DNA from: an uncultured Eubacterium sp.
Lineage (GTDB): Bacteria; Bacillota; Clostridia; Lachnospirales; Lachnospiraceae
Reading direction: 5' to 3'
Length of the DNA: 64,000 nt
Assembly: GCA_934322085.1 (NCBI GenBank)
Contig: CAKRGF010000009.1
Location: 7,203-71,202 of the forward strand
How positions within the stretch are numbered: the first letter of the stretch is position 1; the number at the start of each line of letters is the position of its first letter. Made by a program: the position numbers and the translations under genes. A model generated the notes under the pieces. It saw only the letters and a program-made list of their open reading frames with translations. It was not told the origin of the DNA and did not search any database. Positions 25,070 through 33,371 of this stretch are shown in pieces.

Positions 25070-25816
25070 GTGAAGAAAAAAGAAAATGGCTCTATGACGG
25101 TAGAAGCATCAATTTGTTTACCTGTATTTCTGTTTGCTATGATTTTAATTGGTTATCTGGGGCAGATGATCCGGTGTCAGGATGAGGTACAGTCTGCTCT
25201 TTCGCGGGTGGCTAAAGAAGCTGCCGCAGAGTATGGCATGTCAAAAAGCGATACGATAAAAAGCCAGGCGTATTATTTAGCGAAAATGAGTTTGTATTTA
25301 GAAGGTTCGGCGGGAAAAATCACTTTTTTTCAATCTCGTCTTTTAAAAGAAAATGACGAGATCGATTTGATTGCCGGTTTCCGGGTGAAAACACCATTTT
25401 CTATTTTTTCTCTGGGCAGTTACCAATTTCGCCAGCGCGTACATACAAGGGCTTTTACCGGTGTGGAGCGGCGGGAAAAGGAAAATGAAAAAGACTGTGT
25501 TGTTTATCTAACGGAGACCGGAACAGTTTATCACCGCTCGCTGGATTGCAGTTATTTAAAACTTACGATATCGAAAGTTTTGTATCGTGATTTAGTGAAT
25601 CTTAGAAACAGCAGTGGCGGAAAGTATAAGATATGCGAAAGATGCTGCCATGGCATAACGCCGCAGGATGGAGAGGAAGTTTACATCACGATTTATGGAG
25701 ACCGTTACCATAAATCGCGAACATGCAGCGGGCTTAAGCGGACAATCCGGGAAATTATGCTTTCGCAGGTGGGAAACCGTGCGCCGTGCAGCAAATGTGG
25801 CGGAAAGGAGAAGTGA
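25070..25816 (+). CDS. TadE-like pseudopilin with duplicated Cys module
   Basis: The N-terminus GSMTVEASICLPVFLFAMILIGYL is a TadE/TadF-type pseudopilin segment processed by the Tad peptidase. GTG at 25070 follows GGGAGGATGG. The C-terminal third carries two copies of one pattern: Y-x-T-x-x-G-x-x-YH-x-S-x-x-C-S-x-L, ending in C-x-x-C. Copy 1 has His155, Cys160, Cys189 and Cys192; copy 2 has His214, Cys219, Cys240 and Cys243. Each copy has one His and three Cys, suggesting metal binding or disulfides, although the domain should lie outside the membrane. The rest of the protein is of ordinary TadE length. Confidence 0.8.
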   Translation: MKKKENGSMTVEASICLPVFLFAMILIGYLGQMIRCQDEVQSALSRVAKEAAAEYGMSKSDTIKSQAYYLAKMSLYLEGSAGKITFFQSRLLKENDEIDLIAGFRVKTPFSIFSLGSYQFRQRVHTRAFTGVERREKENEKDCVVYLTETGTVYHRSLDCSYLKLTISKVLYRDLVNLRNSSGGKYKICERCCHGITPQDGEEVYITIYGDRYHKSRTCSGLKRTIREIMLSQVGNRAPCSKCGGKEK

Positions 25817-25820
25817 TAAG

Positions 25821-26237
25821 ATGAATGTATTTATTTTTTTAATTACCGGTATTTATTTATCCGTGATGGCGGTAATTGACCACAGACTTCAAAAGATTCC
25901 GGTACTTCCCAGCGTGATTGGTATTCTTGTCATAGTGCTGGCGAGAGTGGTAGATGGCGATTTTTGGAAGTGGATGCCGGGAGTGGCAGTGGGTGTTTTT
26001 TTATATTTGATGAGCAAAGCGACAAGAGGTGCCGTTGGAGAAGGTGATGCCCTTGTTTATCTGATGACAGGGGTAGCGCTTGGCTTTTTTGGCAACTTAG
26101 AACTTTTGACATTGAGTTTGTTTTTTTCTGCTATTGTTTCGGGATTTCTCCTTATTTTCCGTAAAGTGGGAAAAAAGAAACGGATTCCGTTTGTTCCCTT
26201 TACGGCAATCGCTTACGGGGTGGTGATGGTCTTATGA
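25821..26237 (+). CDS. Second prepilin peptidase (A24) of the tad operon
   Basis: A short membrane aspartic peptidase of 138 residues. The active-site Asp residues lie in VIDHRLQKIP (first) and GEGDALVYLMTG (second, canonical GxGD). ATG at 25821 follows AAAGGAG; any upstream start would overlap the previous gene. It overlaps the next gene by 4 nt (ATGA). Having this canonical enzyme together with the GASD-type enzyme at 17895 in one operon suggests that pilin and pseudopilins may be cleaved by different enzymes. Confidence 0.85.
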   Translation: MNVFIFLITGIYLSVMAVIDHRLQKIPVLPSVIGILVIVLARVVDGDFWKWMPGVAVGVFLYLMSKATRGAVGEGDALVYLMTGVALGFFGNLELLTLSLFFSAIVSGFLLIFRKVGKKKRIPFVPFTAIAYGVVMVL

Positions 26238-26665
26238 AAAAGGCAAGTTATACGGTGGAGGCGGTGTTTGTCGGCTGCATTACGATATGGGTCATACTAG
26301 CACTGTTGTATAGCAGTTTTTATATTCATGACCGCATGATATTAGGCTCTGAAATCGGGAACTGGATTGAAAGTGGCAGTGAGAGGGGAGAATTGTCCGT
26401 TTCTGAAAAAGAAGAAAATAATCTTTGCCATCTGCTCAATAAAAAACTATTTTTAATGAAAATCAATCAGGTGTCACTTACCAAAAAGATAGTATCTGTG
26501 AGTGCGGATGTCCGGTATTCACTGCCGATTTCTTTATCTGAAATAAAGGCACTTTTTGTAACGAAGGAAACCGGGCAGAATTTTGTGTTTACAAAAGAAC
26601 TGGTTCGTCCCATGGAAATGAAGTGGGATTATGATTTGCTGAAAGGAAAAGGAGAGGGAAAATGA
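26234..26665 (+). CDS. TadE/TadF-like pseudopilin
   Basis: 143 residues. The N-terminus KKASYTVEAVFVGCITIWVILALLY has the charged leader, Glu and hydrophobic helix of TadE-type pseudopilins, followed by a soluble extracytoplasmic part without clear motifs. The start overlaps the stop of the peptidase gene by 4 nt and its own stop overlaps the FHA gene by 4 nt, so the three are tightly coupled. It probably acts as a minor pilin or assembly initiator with the Cys-module pseudopilin. Confidence 0.75.
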   Translation: MKKASYTVEAVFVGCITIWVILALLYSSFYIHDRMILGSEIGNWIESGSERGELSVSEKEENNLCHLLNKKLFLMKINQVSLTKKIVSVSADVRYSLPISLSEIKALFVTKETGQNFVFTKELVRPMEMKWDYDLLKGKGEGK

Positions 26666-27828
26666 AGCAGGAATTTGTTCAGGAGGGCATGAGAACCTAT
26701 TTAAAAATTGAGGGAGATAATTTGGAAAATGTCGGAGATAAAATGTTTTCTTATCAGACGATTCCCGGTTTTGTGCCAATGGAGATTGAATGGGTGGATG
26801 AGAAAAAACAATATGTGTATGATGTGACCGGTAAGTTGAATTTGAAACAATATCTGGAAAAGGATGGTATAGGAAAACATAAAGTGAAAAAGGTTATGGA
26901 ATGTTTGTTATCCCTGCCGGAGCGGTTAGAGTCATATTTGCTGGATGGAAATGATGTGAGGATACTGCCGGATTGTATTTTTGTAGATAAACATTCGGAA
27001 GAAGTGTATGGCATATATTATCCGGGGAATGATTGTTATGGAATAACTGCTTATGCGGCGGTTGCAGAGTTTATAATCAATCATATGAATCAAAAGGATT
27101 CGGAACTGGCATTTTTTGTGTATGGACTGCACAAAAGGTTTCTTGAAGAAGGGATGACACTTGCTGCTTTGCGGGAGTATATGGATTCGGATTCCCGTGA
27201 AGAAACAGATTTTGCAAAAGAGGGAGAGAAAAAAGACTCTTTGATTCACCAGGTAAAGTCAATTCCAGATAAAGAATTTTTACCGTTTAAGAAAGGGCAG
27301 ATGGATAAAGAAGTTTTGCGGTATGCAGTTCCGATTGGAATTTTGATTTTAGGAGTTCTGGTGCCATTAGTTTTGTATGCAGGCGGGTGGTTTCGGCTGG
27401 CGGTCTCTGGTGGAACGGACTGGGTAAAAGCATCTGGAGCGGCTATATTTTTTCTTGGTATTGCTGTGTATGGGGCCTGGAAGTTGTGGCCGCAAAAGGA
27501 AATTGTTACTTCGTGGGATGAGACGGACTCGGTATCGGTCTGTTTGATTCCCTGTCAGGGAAAAGAAGAACCGGTTCCGCTATCGCATTTTCCATTTTTG
27601 ATAGGAAGTGAGCGAGAACGAGTTGATGGCGTATTGTGCGCCAAAGGCGTGAGTGCCATTCATGCGCGGTTTGTCCGGGAAGGAGATGCGGTATATCTGC
27701 TGGATGAAGAGTCCGGGCAGGGAACTTTTTACAATGACACACGATTAGTTCCGTGGCAGAAAACAAAGGTAAAGGACGGAGATATCCTGCGGTTTGGGAC
27801 TGGCGAGTACGTGGTGGAAATCACTTAA
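26662..27828 (+). CDS. DUF6382-like/FHA-domain membrane protein
   Basis: The last gene of the Tad operon. The N-terminal about 170 residues (MRTYLKIEGD, IPGFVPMEIEWVDEKKQYVYDVTG) resemble the DUF6382 domain that I associate with clostridial FHA proteins. Two transmembrane helices lie near residues 217-235 and 249-265. The C-terminal FHA domain shows GSERERVDGVLCAKGVSAIHARF and TFYNDTRLVPWQKTKVKDGDILRFG. FHA domains bind phosphothreonine, so pilus assembly may be tied to a Ser/Thr kinase. A convergent gene begins 16 nt after its stop, which ends the operon. Confidence 0.8.
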   Translation: MKQEFVQEGMRTYLKIEGDNLENVGDKMFSYQTIPGFVPMEIEWVDEKKQYVYDVTGKLNLKQYLEKDGIGKHKVKKVMECLLSLPERLESYLLDGNDVRILPDCIFVDKHSEEVYGIYYPGNDCYGITAYAAVAEFIINHMNQKDSELAFFVYGLHKRFLEEGMTLAALREYMDSDSREETDFAKEGEKKDSLIHQVKSIPDKEFLPFKKGQMDKEVLRYAVPIGILILGVLVPLVLYAGGWFRLAVSGGTDWVKASGAAIFFLGIAVYGAWKLWPQKEIVTSWDETDSVSVCLIPCQGKEEPVPLSHFPFLIGSERERVDGVLCAKGVSAIHARFVREGDAVYLLDEESGQGTFYNDTRLVPWQKTKVKDGDILRFGTGEYVVEIT

Positions 27829-27843
27829 AATAACGGCACAGAA

Positions 27844-29250
27844 TTAGTGAATGTCCGGAAAAGTCATGTGGCGCAGATAGGTTTTCTGAAAATCCCGGTG
27901 TTCCCCTAAATTCAAAGGGACGCAGTCGTTTTGAATCGCCGGTGTCCGTTCATAGACAGCCCATTGATACAATCCCTGAAGACAAGTGTTTCCCATTACT
28001 TTTATTTCAGAAATGCAAAGGTCTGAAAACAAGCCGATGCACTGACAGTCTTCAATTGACATATGGAATCCAAAACCGCCGCCAAGATATAGTGTGAACG
28101 ATTCCTTTTTTGATACACCGGATTCCGCTAGGAGAATATCGATACCGGCAGCAATGGCAGCAATGGCGAGCTGGATACTGCGAAAATCTTCGGGAAGGAA
28201 GGTGATTGATTTTCCATCAGGACTTTTTGACAAAACAATACCGTCTGTCTTAAATTTTTCAGTTAGAACACCGTCACTTGTCACATAGTGTTTACGAAGT
28301 AATTCGGCACACAGGCTGATGGCACCGGAACCGCAGATTCCGATTGGATGGGCATTGTTTATTGTCGTAAGGGAAGGGAAAAGATTTCTCAAAACGACAT
28401 GTGAGATGGCACCCGGAATGCCGGGACATCCACAAGAGAGGCCGTTTCCCTCAAAGGCGGGACCTGCCGCAGTTGCCGCGGTGTAGAGTTTTCCCTTGTG
28501 GCCAAGAACCATCTCACCGTTGGTTCCCAAATCAAGAAACAAAGAATTTTCACCGGATGCCGGTAAATGGCAGGAAAGAAGTCCCGCGGTAATATCACCG
28601 CCGACAAAGGCAGAAATCCAAGGGGCGGTGTAGACGGTGCAGTTTCCAATGGAAAACGGTTCCGGGGAAGGTGCCTTGATCGTAAAAGGGCTGTGGCCAA
28701 GGCTTGCACAGTCGTAACCAAACAGCAAATGTATCATGGTGGTGTTTCCGCCGATATAACAGAAGCGAATGGCAGAAATGTCATTATGTGTCATCTGACA
28801 GAGAAGGGCGGTTTCATTTTTTATATGTTTACGGATGCAATCCGTTAAATCGGAAAGACTCCCATGCGTCGCAGCCTGAATTCGGGAAATGACATCCGAA
28901 CCAAAATGAGCTTGTGGGTTTGCAGAAGTTTTACACTGGCGCAGGGCACCGGTTTTTTTATCAATTAGTGCGAGGGCAACTGTTGTTGTACCAAGGTCAA
29001 TTAAAAGGGTGTCGGCAGTGCCGTCGGATGTTTCCATTTTTTCTAAGGAGACACTTTGAATTTTGTCAGAAGTATCCGGAAGGGATACATCCATTGGCTC
29101 CTTTGGAATCAGGGAGCAGTCAAAGGAATACCGCGCACCATTACAGCGATGGGCACCGTGGCAGTTACAGGGAAGTGAAAATCCCTGCTCCTCAATCAGA
29201 GTCAGTATATTTTTGGTATTCTGCGCATCCGCATGAATGTGAATATTCAT
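27844..29250 (-). CDS. RACo-like corrinoid activation/regeneration protein (ASKHA ATPase)
   Basis: Expected to reactivate oxidised corrinoid proteins by ATP-dependent electron transfer. A short N-terminal segment has cysteines in the pattern FSLPCNCHGAHRCNGA, like the start of a 2Fe-2S ferredoxin domain. An ASKHA-fold ATPase follows (LIDLGTTTVALALID, ANPQAHFGSDVISRI, LDLGTNGEM, CGSGAI) and a C-terminal RACo segment (LYLGGGFGFHMSIEDCQCIG). The 468-residue length is short for RACo, which is usually over 600 residues, because the linker domain is absent. No corrinoid protein or methyltransferase lies nearby, so its partner must be elsewhere. The start is ATG at 29250 after AAAGGA. Confidence 0.85.
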   Translation of the reverse strand: MNIHIHADAQNTKNILTLIEEQGFSLPCNCHGAHRCNGARYSFDCSLIPKEPMDVSLPDTSDKIQSVSLEKMETSDGTADTLLIDLGTTTVALALIDKKTGALRQCKTSANPQAHFGSDVISRIQAATHGSLSDLTDCIRKHIKNETALLCQMTHNDISAIRFCYIGGNTTMIHLLFGYDCASLGHSPFTIKAPSPEPFSIGNCTVYTAPWISAFVGGDITAGLLSCHLPASGENSLFLDLGTNGEMVLGHKGKLYTAATAAGPAFEGNGLSCGCPGIPGAISHVVLRNLFPSLTTINNAHPIGICGSGAISLCAELLRKHYVTSDGVLTEKFKTDGIVLSKSPDGKSITFLPEDFRSIQLAIAAIAAGIDILLAESGVSKKESFTLYLGGGFGFHMSIEDCQCIGLFSDLCISEIKVMGNTCLQGLYQWAVYERTPAIQNDCVPLNLGEHRDFQKTYLRHMTFPDIH

Positions 29251-29348
29251 AAGAAATCCTTTCCTCGGCAGATTGACCGACCTTTCATTCTGTGTTACAA
29301 TTCATCATAGCATAAAGTTTAAAAAAGAGGAAGAACAGGGAGAAAAAT

Positions 29349-29957
29349 ATGGAGACAAAAAACCGCATTCCGGTGATGACGCTTTTGCTGATTTTGATTA
29401 ATGTTGTGGTGTATCTGTATGTGGAATTTCATGGTTCCAGTTATGATGCCGAATATATGATAAAAATGGGCGCGGTGTATGAGCCGTATATTGTACAGAG
29501 ACATGAGTATTACCGGCTTATTACGCATTTTTTCCTTCATTTTGGATTTGACCACCTGTTTAACAATATGATTTCTCTTTTGATACTTGGTTATTCACTG
29601 GAGAAAGTAACAGGGAAAATAAGATTTTTAATTTTATACTTTTTGTCCGGAATATTGGCAGGAATTGCTTCCCTGGCGTACAATCTGTCAATGGCACAGG
29701 AAAGTGTATCTTGTGGTGCATCGGGTGCCATATATGGTTTGATGGGTGCGCTGCTTGTGATGTTAGTTGTGGGGAACCGGGGAAGGTTGTCTTCGGAAGT
29801 ACCCCGATATATTTTGTATCTTGCCATTAGTCTGTACAGTGGGATGCAGGATCCGACGATAGATAATGCCGCCCATATTGGCGGTTTTGTGGCAGGTGCA
29901 GTCATTTGTTTATGCATGACGCGGTTTATCCGAATGGAGGTTTCTTATGAGAGTTAA
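29349..29957 (+). CDS. Rhomboid family intramembrane serine protease
   Basis: Cleaves transmembrane proteins within the bilayer. Six hydrophobic helices are visible. The catalytic Ser is in GASGAIYGLMGALLV and the His in AAHIGGFVAGAV. The substrate-gate segment HFFLHFGFDHLFNNM matches the rhomboid L1/helix-2 motif. Length (202 residues) is the six-helix minimal form. ATG at 29349 follows AGGGAG. It overlaps the next gene by 11 nt and likely forms an operon through murG. Substrates cannot be inferred. Confidence 0.92.
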   Translation: METKNRIPVMTLLLILINVVVYLYVEFHGSSYDAEYMIKMGAVYEPYIVQRHEYYRLITHFFLHFGFDHLFNNMISLLILGYSLEKVTGKIRFLILYFLSGILAGIASLAYNLSMAQESVSCGASGAIYGLMGALLVMLVVGNRGRLSSEVPRYILYLAISLYSGMQDPTIDNAAHIGGFVAGAVICLCMTRFIRMEVSYES

Positions 29958-30939
29958 TATTTATTATGGTGGACGAGGTCTGATTGATGACCCGACGTTG
30001 TATGTGTTAGAGAAAATTACAAAAGTGCTGGATGAATTGCGGGTTACTGTGGAACGCTATAATCTATATGAAGATAAGCGTGCGATTACCGTACTTCCAA
30101 AGACGTTAAAAGAGGCAGATGGTGTGATTTTGGCGGCTTCTGTGGAGTGGTTTGGATTTGGTGGTTTTCTGCATCAGTTTTTGGATGCATGCTGGCTGTA
30201 CGGCGACAAAGAAAAACTTTCCCATATGTATATGATGCCGGTTGTGATGGCGACAACGTATGGGGAAAGAGAGGCAGAGTATTCTCTGATCCGCGCATGG
30301 GAAATGCTTGGCGGTGTGCCGGGCGAAGGTATCTGTGCATATGTAGATAATCATGTGGAATTTGAAATGAATGCACAGTTTGGCTTAATGATTGAAAAGA
30401 AAACAGAGAATTTTTACCGCATGATTTCCAAAAAAGCGGTTGCTTTCCCAAACAGCAGCGTTGCCGTAAAGAGAAATGTACTAAGGACCAGTAATCTTTC
30501 TCTGACGCCGCAGGAAAGCGAGCAGTTATCGGAGTATGTTTCCAATGATAACTATGTAAAAAAACAAAAAGAAGATATTGAGGAATTAGCAAGTCTGTTC
30601 AAAGGGATGCTTGGCGAGGAAAAAGATGAAGACGATTATGTAGAGCGTCTGAAAAGCCACTTTTTCCCGATGGAAGGACTAAAGGCAGTTTTTCGTATTG
30701 ATTTAGTGGAAGAAAATTCTTCTCTTATTATTGATATTAATGATTCAAAACTGAATTGTTACCGAGGAACGGTGGAGCAGGCAGATGTCACAGCGAAAGT
30801 CAAAACTGCGGTCTTTAAGCAGGTGCTTGATGGCACAAAAACTTTCCAGAGTGCATTTATGTCCGGCGAGTTATCGGCACAGGGAAATTTCAAAATCCTG
30901 CGCAATTTTGACACCATTTTCCGGTTTCAGAATATATAA
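29947..30939 (+). CDS. NAD(P)H-dependent FMN reductase-like protein fused to SCP2 domain
   Basis: The N-terminal about 180 residues fit a flavodoxin-like fold (RVNIYYGGRG, EADGVILAASVEWFGFGGFLHQFLDACW). The C-terminal about 90 residues (LKAVFRIDLVEENSSLIIDINDSKLNCYRGT...SGELSAQGNFKILRNFDTIF) look like an SCP2 sterol-carrier domain, which binds hydrophobic ligands. Oxidoreductase activity on a lipid-like substrate is an inference. The start is ATG at 29947, overlapping rhomboid by 11 nt with TGGAGG upstream. The combination is known in clostridia but its function is not established as far as I know. Confidence 0.75.
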   Translation: MRVNIYYGGRGLIDDPTLYVLEKITKVLDELRVTVERYNLYEDKRAITVLPKTLKEADGVILAASVEWFGFGGFLHQFLDACWLYGDKEKLSHMYMMPVVMATTYGEREAEYSLIRAWEMLGGVPGEGICAYVDNHVEFEMNAQFGLMIEKKTENFYRMISKKAVAFPNSSVAVKRNVLRTSNLSLTPQESEQLSEYVSNDNYVKKQKEDIEELASLFKGMLGEEKDEDDYVERLKSHFFPMEGLKAVFRIDLVEENSSLIIDINDSKLNCYRGTVEQADVTAKVKTAVFKQVLDGTKTFQSAFMSGELSAQGNFKILRNFDTIFRFQNI

Positions 30940-30953
30940 CATGGAGGAAATGA

Positions 30954-31376
30954 ATGATGAGTGTGGATAATTGTATTTTTTGTAAGATTCTTGCGGATGA
31001 GATTCCATCATCGGTTGTGTATGAGGATGATATGTTTCGTGCTATATTAGATGTGAATCCGGCTGCGAAAGGTCATGTTATTATTTTGCCGAAGAAGCAT
31101 GCGGCAAATATATTTGAACTGCCGGATGAAGAGGCATCGAAGATTTTGATTGTAGCCCGCAAAATTGCAAAAGCCTTGAAAGAGACCTATCACTGTGATG
31201 GAGTAAATATTTTGCAGAATAACGGAGAGGCAGCAGGACAGACTGTATTCCATCTGCATGTTCATGTGATTCCTCGTTTTGATGGAGACACAGACCATAT
31301 TAACATTGGCTGGAAACCGGGTGAAACACCGGCTGATTTACAGGAAATCGCAGAAGCAATTAAAGCAAATTTATAA
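30954..31376 (+). CDS. HIT family nucleotide hydrolase (HinT-like)
   Basis: A cytoplasmic nucleoside phosphoramidate hydrolase. The C-terminal histidine triad HLHVHVIP is intact. The N-terminal NCIFCKILADEIPSSVVYEDD with CxxC is the usual zinc-binding start of Firmicutes HIT proteins. The 140-residue length is normal. ATG at 30954 lies 6 nt after GGAGG. It sits between the FMN/SCP2 gene and murG with 14-15 nt spacers and is probably in the same operon. Confidence 0.93.
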   Translation: MMSVDNCIFCKILADEIPSSVVYEDDMFRAILDVNPAAKGHVIILPKKHAANIFELPDEEASKILIVARKIAKALKETYHCDGVNILQNNGEAAGQTVFHLHVHVIPRFDGDTDHINIGWKPGETPADLQEIAEAIKANL

Positions 31377-31391
31377 GGAGAGGACTTTCCT

Positions 31392-32456
31392 ATGAAACGA
31401 ATTATTTTGACGGGCGGCGGTACTGCTGGACATGTGACGCCAAATATCGCGTTGATTCCGGAACTTAAAAAAAGGGGATTTGAGATTCATTACATTGGTT
31501 CCAAAACAGGAATTGAGAAAGAATTGATTGGAAACTTTGACATTCCGTATTATGGAATTTCTTCCGGTAAACTGCGCCGTTACTTTGATGTAAAAAACTT
31601 TACGGATCCATTCCGTATTTTGAAAGGATATTCAGAGGCAAAGAAACTGATTAAGAAAATTAAACCGGATGTTATTTTTTCAAAGGGCGGTTTTGTGACG
31701 GTGCCAGTTGTAAAAGCAGCGAGCAGACAAAAAGTTCCGTGTGTGCTGCACGAATCTGATATTTCACCGGGACTTGCCAATCGTCTCTGTATTCCGTCCG
31801 CTACGGCAATTTGTGCAAACTTCCCGGAAACGATTGCCAATCTGCCGGAGGATAAAGCATACTTGACAGGAACGCCAATCCGAAGTGAACTGTTTTCAGG
31901 AAACCGTCTCAAAGGACTGGATTTCTGTGGATTTACGGCAAACAAACCAGTTATTCTCGTAATTGGCGGAAGTCTTGGCTCCGTTCGTGTGAATGAGGCT
32001 GTCCGAGAAATTTTGCCAAAGTTATTAGAAAAATATCAGGTTATTCATCTGTGTGGAAAAGATAAAGTGGACGAATCACTGAAACAGATAGAAGGCTATG
32101 TACAGTTTGAGTATATTCAGAAAGAGTTGTGCGATTTGCTGGATGCAGCAGATTTGGTGATTTCACGTGCCGGCGCAAATGCAATTTGTGAATTGCTTGC
32201 CCTTCATAAACCGAACATTCTGATTCCGCTGTCGCTGGAAGCAAGCCGCGGTGACCAGATTTTGAATGCCGCTTCTTTTGAAAAACAGGGCTTTAGCTAT
32301 GTGATTAAAGAAGAGGAATTAACGAGCGAAAAATTGTTGACAGCCATTACATCGGTTGATGAAAATAAGGAAACTTATAAACAGGCAATGAGCCAAAGCA
32401 ATCAGCAGGATGCTGTTGTGAAAGTTGCAGATATTATTGAAAAAGCTTGTAAATAG
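31392..32456 (+). CDS. murG: UDP-GlcNAc:undecaprenyl-PP-MurNAc-pentapeptide GlcNAc transferase
   Basis: Makes lipid II from lipid I on the inner face of the membrane, an essential step in peptidoglycan synthesis. GGGTAGHVTPN, ISSGKLRRYFD, FSKGGFVTVPVVKAA and the C-terminal donor-binding SRAGANAICELLALHKPNILIPL match the GT28 family signatures. The 354-residue length is typical. The start is ATG at 31392 after AAGGAGAGG. It is the last gene of the rhomboid-to-murG cluster and lies outside a division/cell-wall operon here, unlike in many bacteria. Confidence 0.95.
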   Translation: MKRIILTGGGTAGHVTPNIALIPELKKRGFEIHYIGSKTGIEKELIGNFDIPYYGISSGKLRRYFDVKNFTDPFRILKGYSEAKKLIKKIKPDVIFSKGGFVTVPVVKAASRQKVPCVLHESDISPGLANRLCIPSATAICANFPETIANLPEDKAYLTGTPIRSELFSGNRLKGLDFCGFTANKPVILVIGGSLGSVRVNEAVREILPKLLEKYQVIHLCGKDKVDESLKQIEGYVQFEYIQKELCDLLDAADLVISRAGANAICELLALHKPNILIPLSLEASRGDQILNAASFEKQGFSYVIKEEELTSEKLLTAITSVDENKETYKQAMSQSNQQDAVVKVADIIEKACK

Positions 32457-32516
32457 TTGGATGATGCCGAAAATTGGCAGATAATCCAAAATAATGTCAT
32501 ACGTTTTTTGAATTTG

Positions 32517-32550
32517 ATGGGATATCCTTCTAGGCAGAAGAATATCCCAT
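32517..32550 (+). terminator. Hairpin after murG
   Basis: ATGGGATAT and ATATCCCAT close a stem of about 15 bp (one mismatch) with a 4-nt loop. The following bases (TGTTATACTTGTC) are only partly T-rich. It could be a terminator for the murG cluster or an mRNA end-stabiliser before the next gene. Confidence 0.5.
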
Positions 32551-32583
32551 TGTTATACTTGTCTTATCAAACAGGAAAGGAAG

Positions 32584-33288
32584 ATGAATATGACAGAATG
32601 GATTCAAAAACAGTATGTTGTGGCAGGGATTGCCGCTGTCTGTCTTGTATCAATGTTAGTAAAGTGCCTCATTCGCCACAAATACCGGGCAATGCTTAGG
32701 GAGGTACAGGATATGGGACATTCCAAACACAAACTTGTAAAATCGATGGTGATGAAATTCGATGCCTGCTACAAGTTAAAAATGGGAGTTCCGAATGTTT
32801 CTCTTTTTGTAAAAAAATATTTGTGGCATTACCGCATGATGGGACTTTATATGAAAACCTGGGAAAATATTAATGGATTCTGCCTTGTAATTGTAATGGC
32901 AGGAAGTATGGCAAGCGGTATTTTTGCCATGATGCAGGGGATGTCTGCTGCAATTGTTTTTTCGCAGCTGTTAGCAGGTGTTTTTGCAACCGGAGTTTTA
33001 TTACTCATCGAATACATAGCAAATACATCGAATCTTTTTGACATGCTGCAGGTTGATATTACGGATTATCTGGAAAATATCTGCAAACCCCGCCTTGAAA
33101 ATGAACTGTTTCATGCAGAGCATCTAAGTGAATATCAAAGAGAATATTTTGATGAAACACCGGAGCAGAAAGTTGTGGATTTTTCAAGAAAAAGAATGGA
33201 ACCGGCGGAATTAACGGCGGATGATCTTACGTTTACCGAAGAGGAAGAGAGTGTGATACGTGAAGTCATTCAAGAATATCTCGGTTAG
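32584..33288 (+). CDS. Conserved hypothetical membrane protein
   Basis: 234 residues with an N-terminal helix (about 11-29), two central helices (about 98-118 and 123-144) and a charged, cytoplasm-like C-terminal tail rich in Glu (TPEQKVVDFSRKRM...FTEEEESVIREVIQEYLG). No catalytic motif is seen and I do not recognise a named family. AGGAAAGGA favours ATG 32584 or 32590. It lies between the murG hairpin and the pgi promoter, so it is probably a single-gene unit or the tail of the murG operon. It may be a regulator with membrane anchors, but this is a guess. Confidence 0.7.
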   Translation: MNMTEWIQKQYVVAGIAAVCLVSMLVKCLIRHKYRAMLREVQDMGHSKHKLVKSMVMKFDACYKLKMGVPNVSLFVKKYLWHYRMMGLYMKTWENINGFCLVIVMAGSMASGIFAMMQGMSAAIVFSQLLAGVFATGVLLLIEYIANTSNLFDMLQVDITDYLENICKPRLENELFHAEHLSEYQREYFDETPEQKVVDFSRKRMEPAELTADDLTFTEEEESVIREVIQEYLG

Positions 33289-33291
33289 TAG

Positions 33292-33321
33292 TTGACAGAG
33301 AGAAAATGGAAAGAGTATAAT
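33292..33321 (+). promoter_or_regulatory. SigA promoter of pgi
   Basis: Perfect TTGACA (33292-33297) and TATAAT (33316-33321) with 18 nt between, about 50 nt before the pgi start. Confidence 0.85.
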
Positions 33322-33371
33322 TTATGGTAAGTGGATTAATAGACTAATAACACAACAGGAGGAACAATTTG

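Noticed and set aside
17895..27828. Competence or type II secretion system instead of Tad pilus
   Set aside because: CpaF-type ATPase, two T2SSF proteins without the ComGB pattern, Flp1-like pilin and TadE-like proteins together point to Tad.
32457..32699. 80-codon ORF after murG
   Set aside because: It starts directly at the murG stop, contains the hairpin at 32517-32550 and runs out of frame into the next gene.
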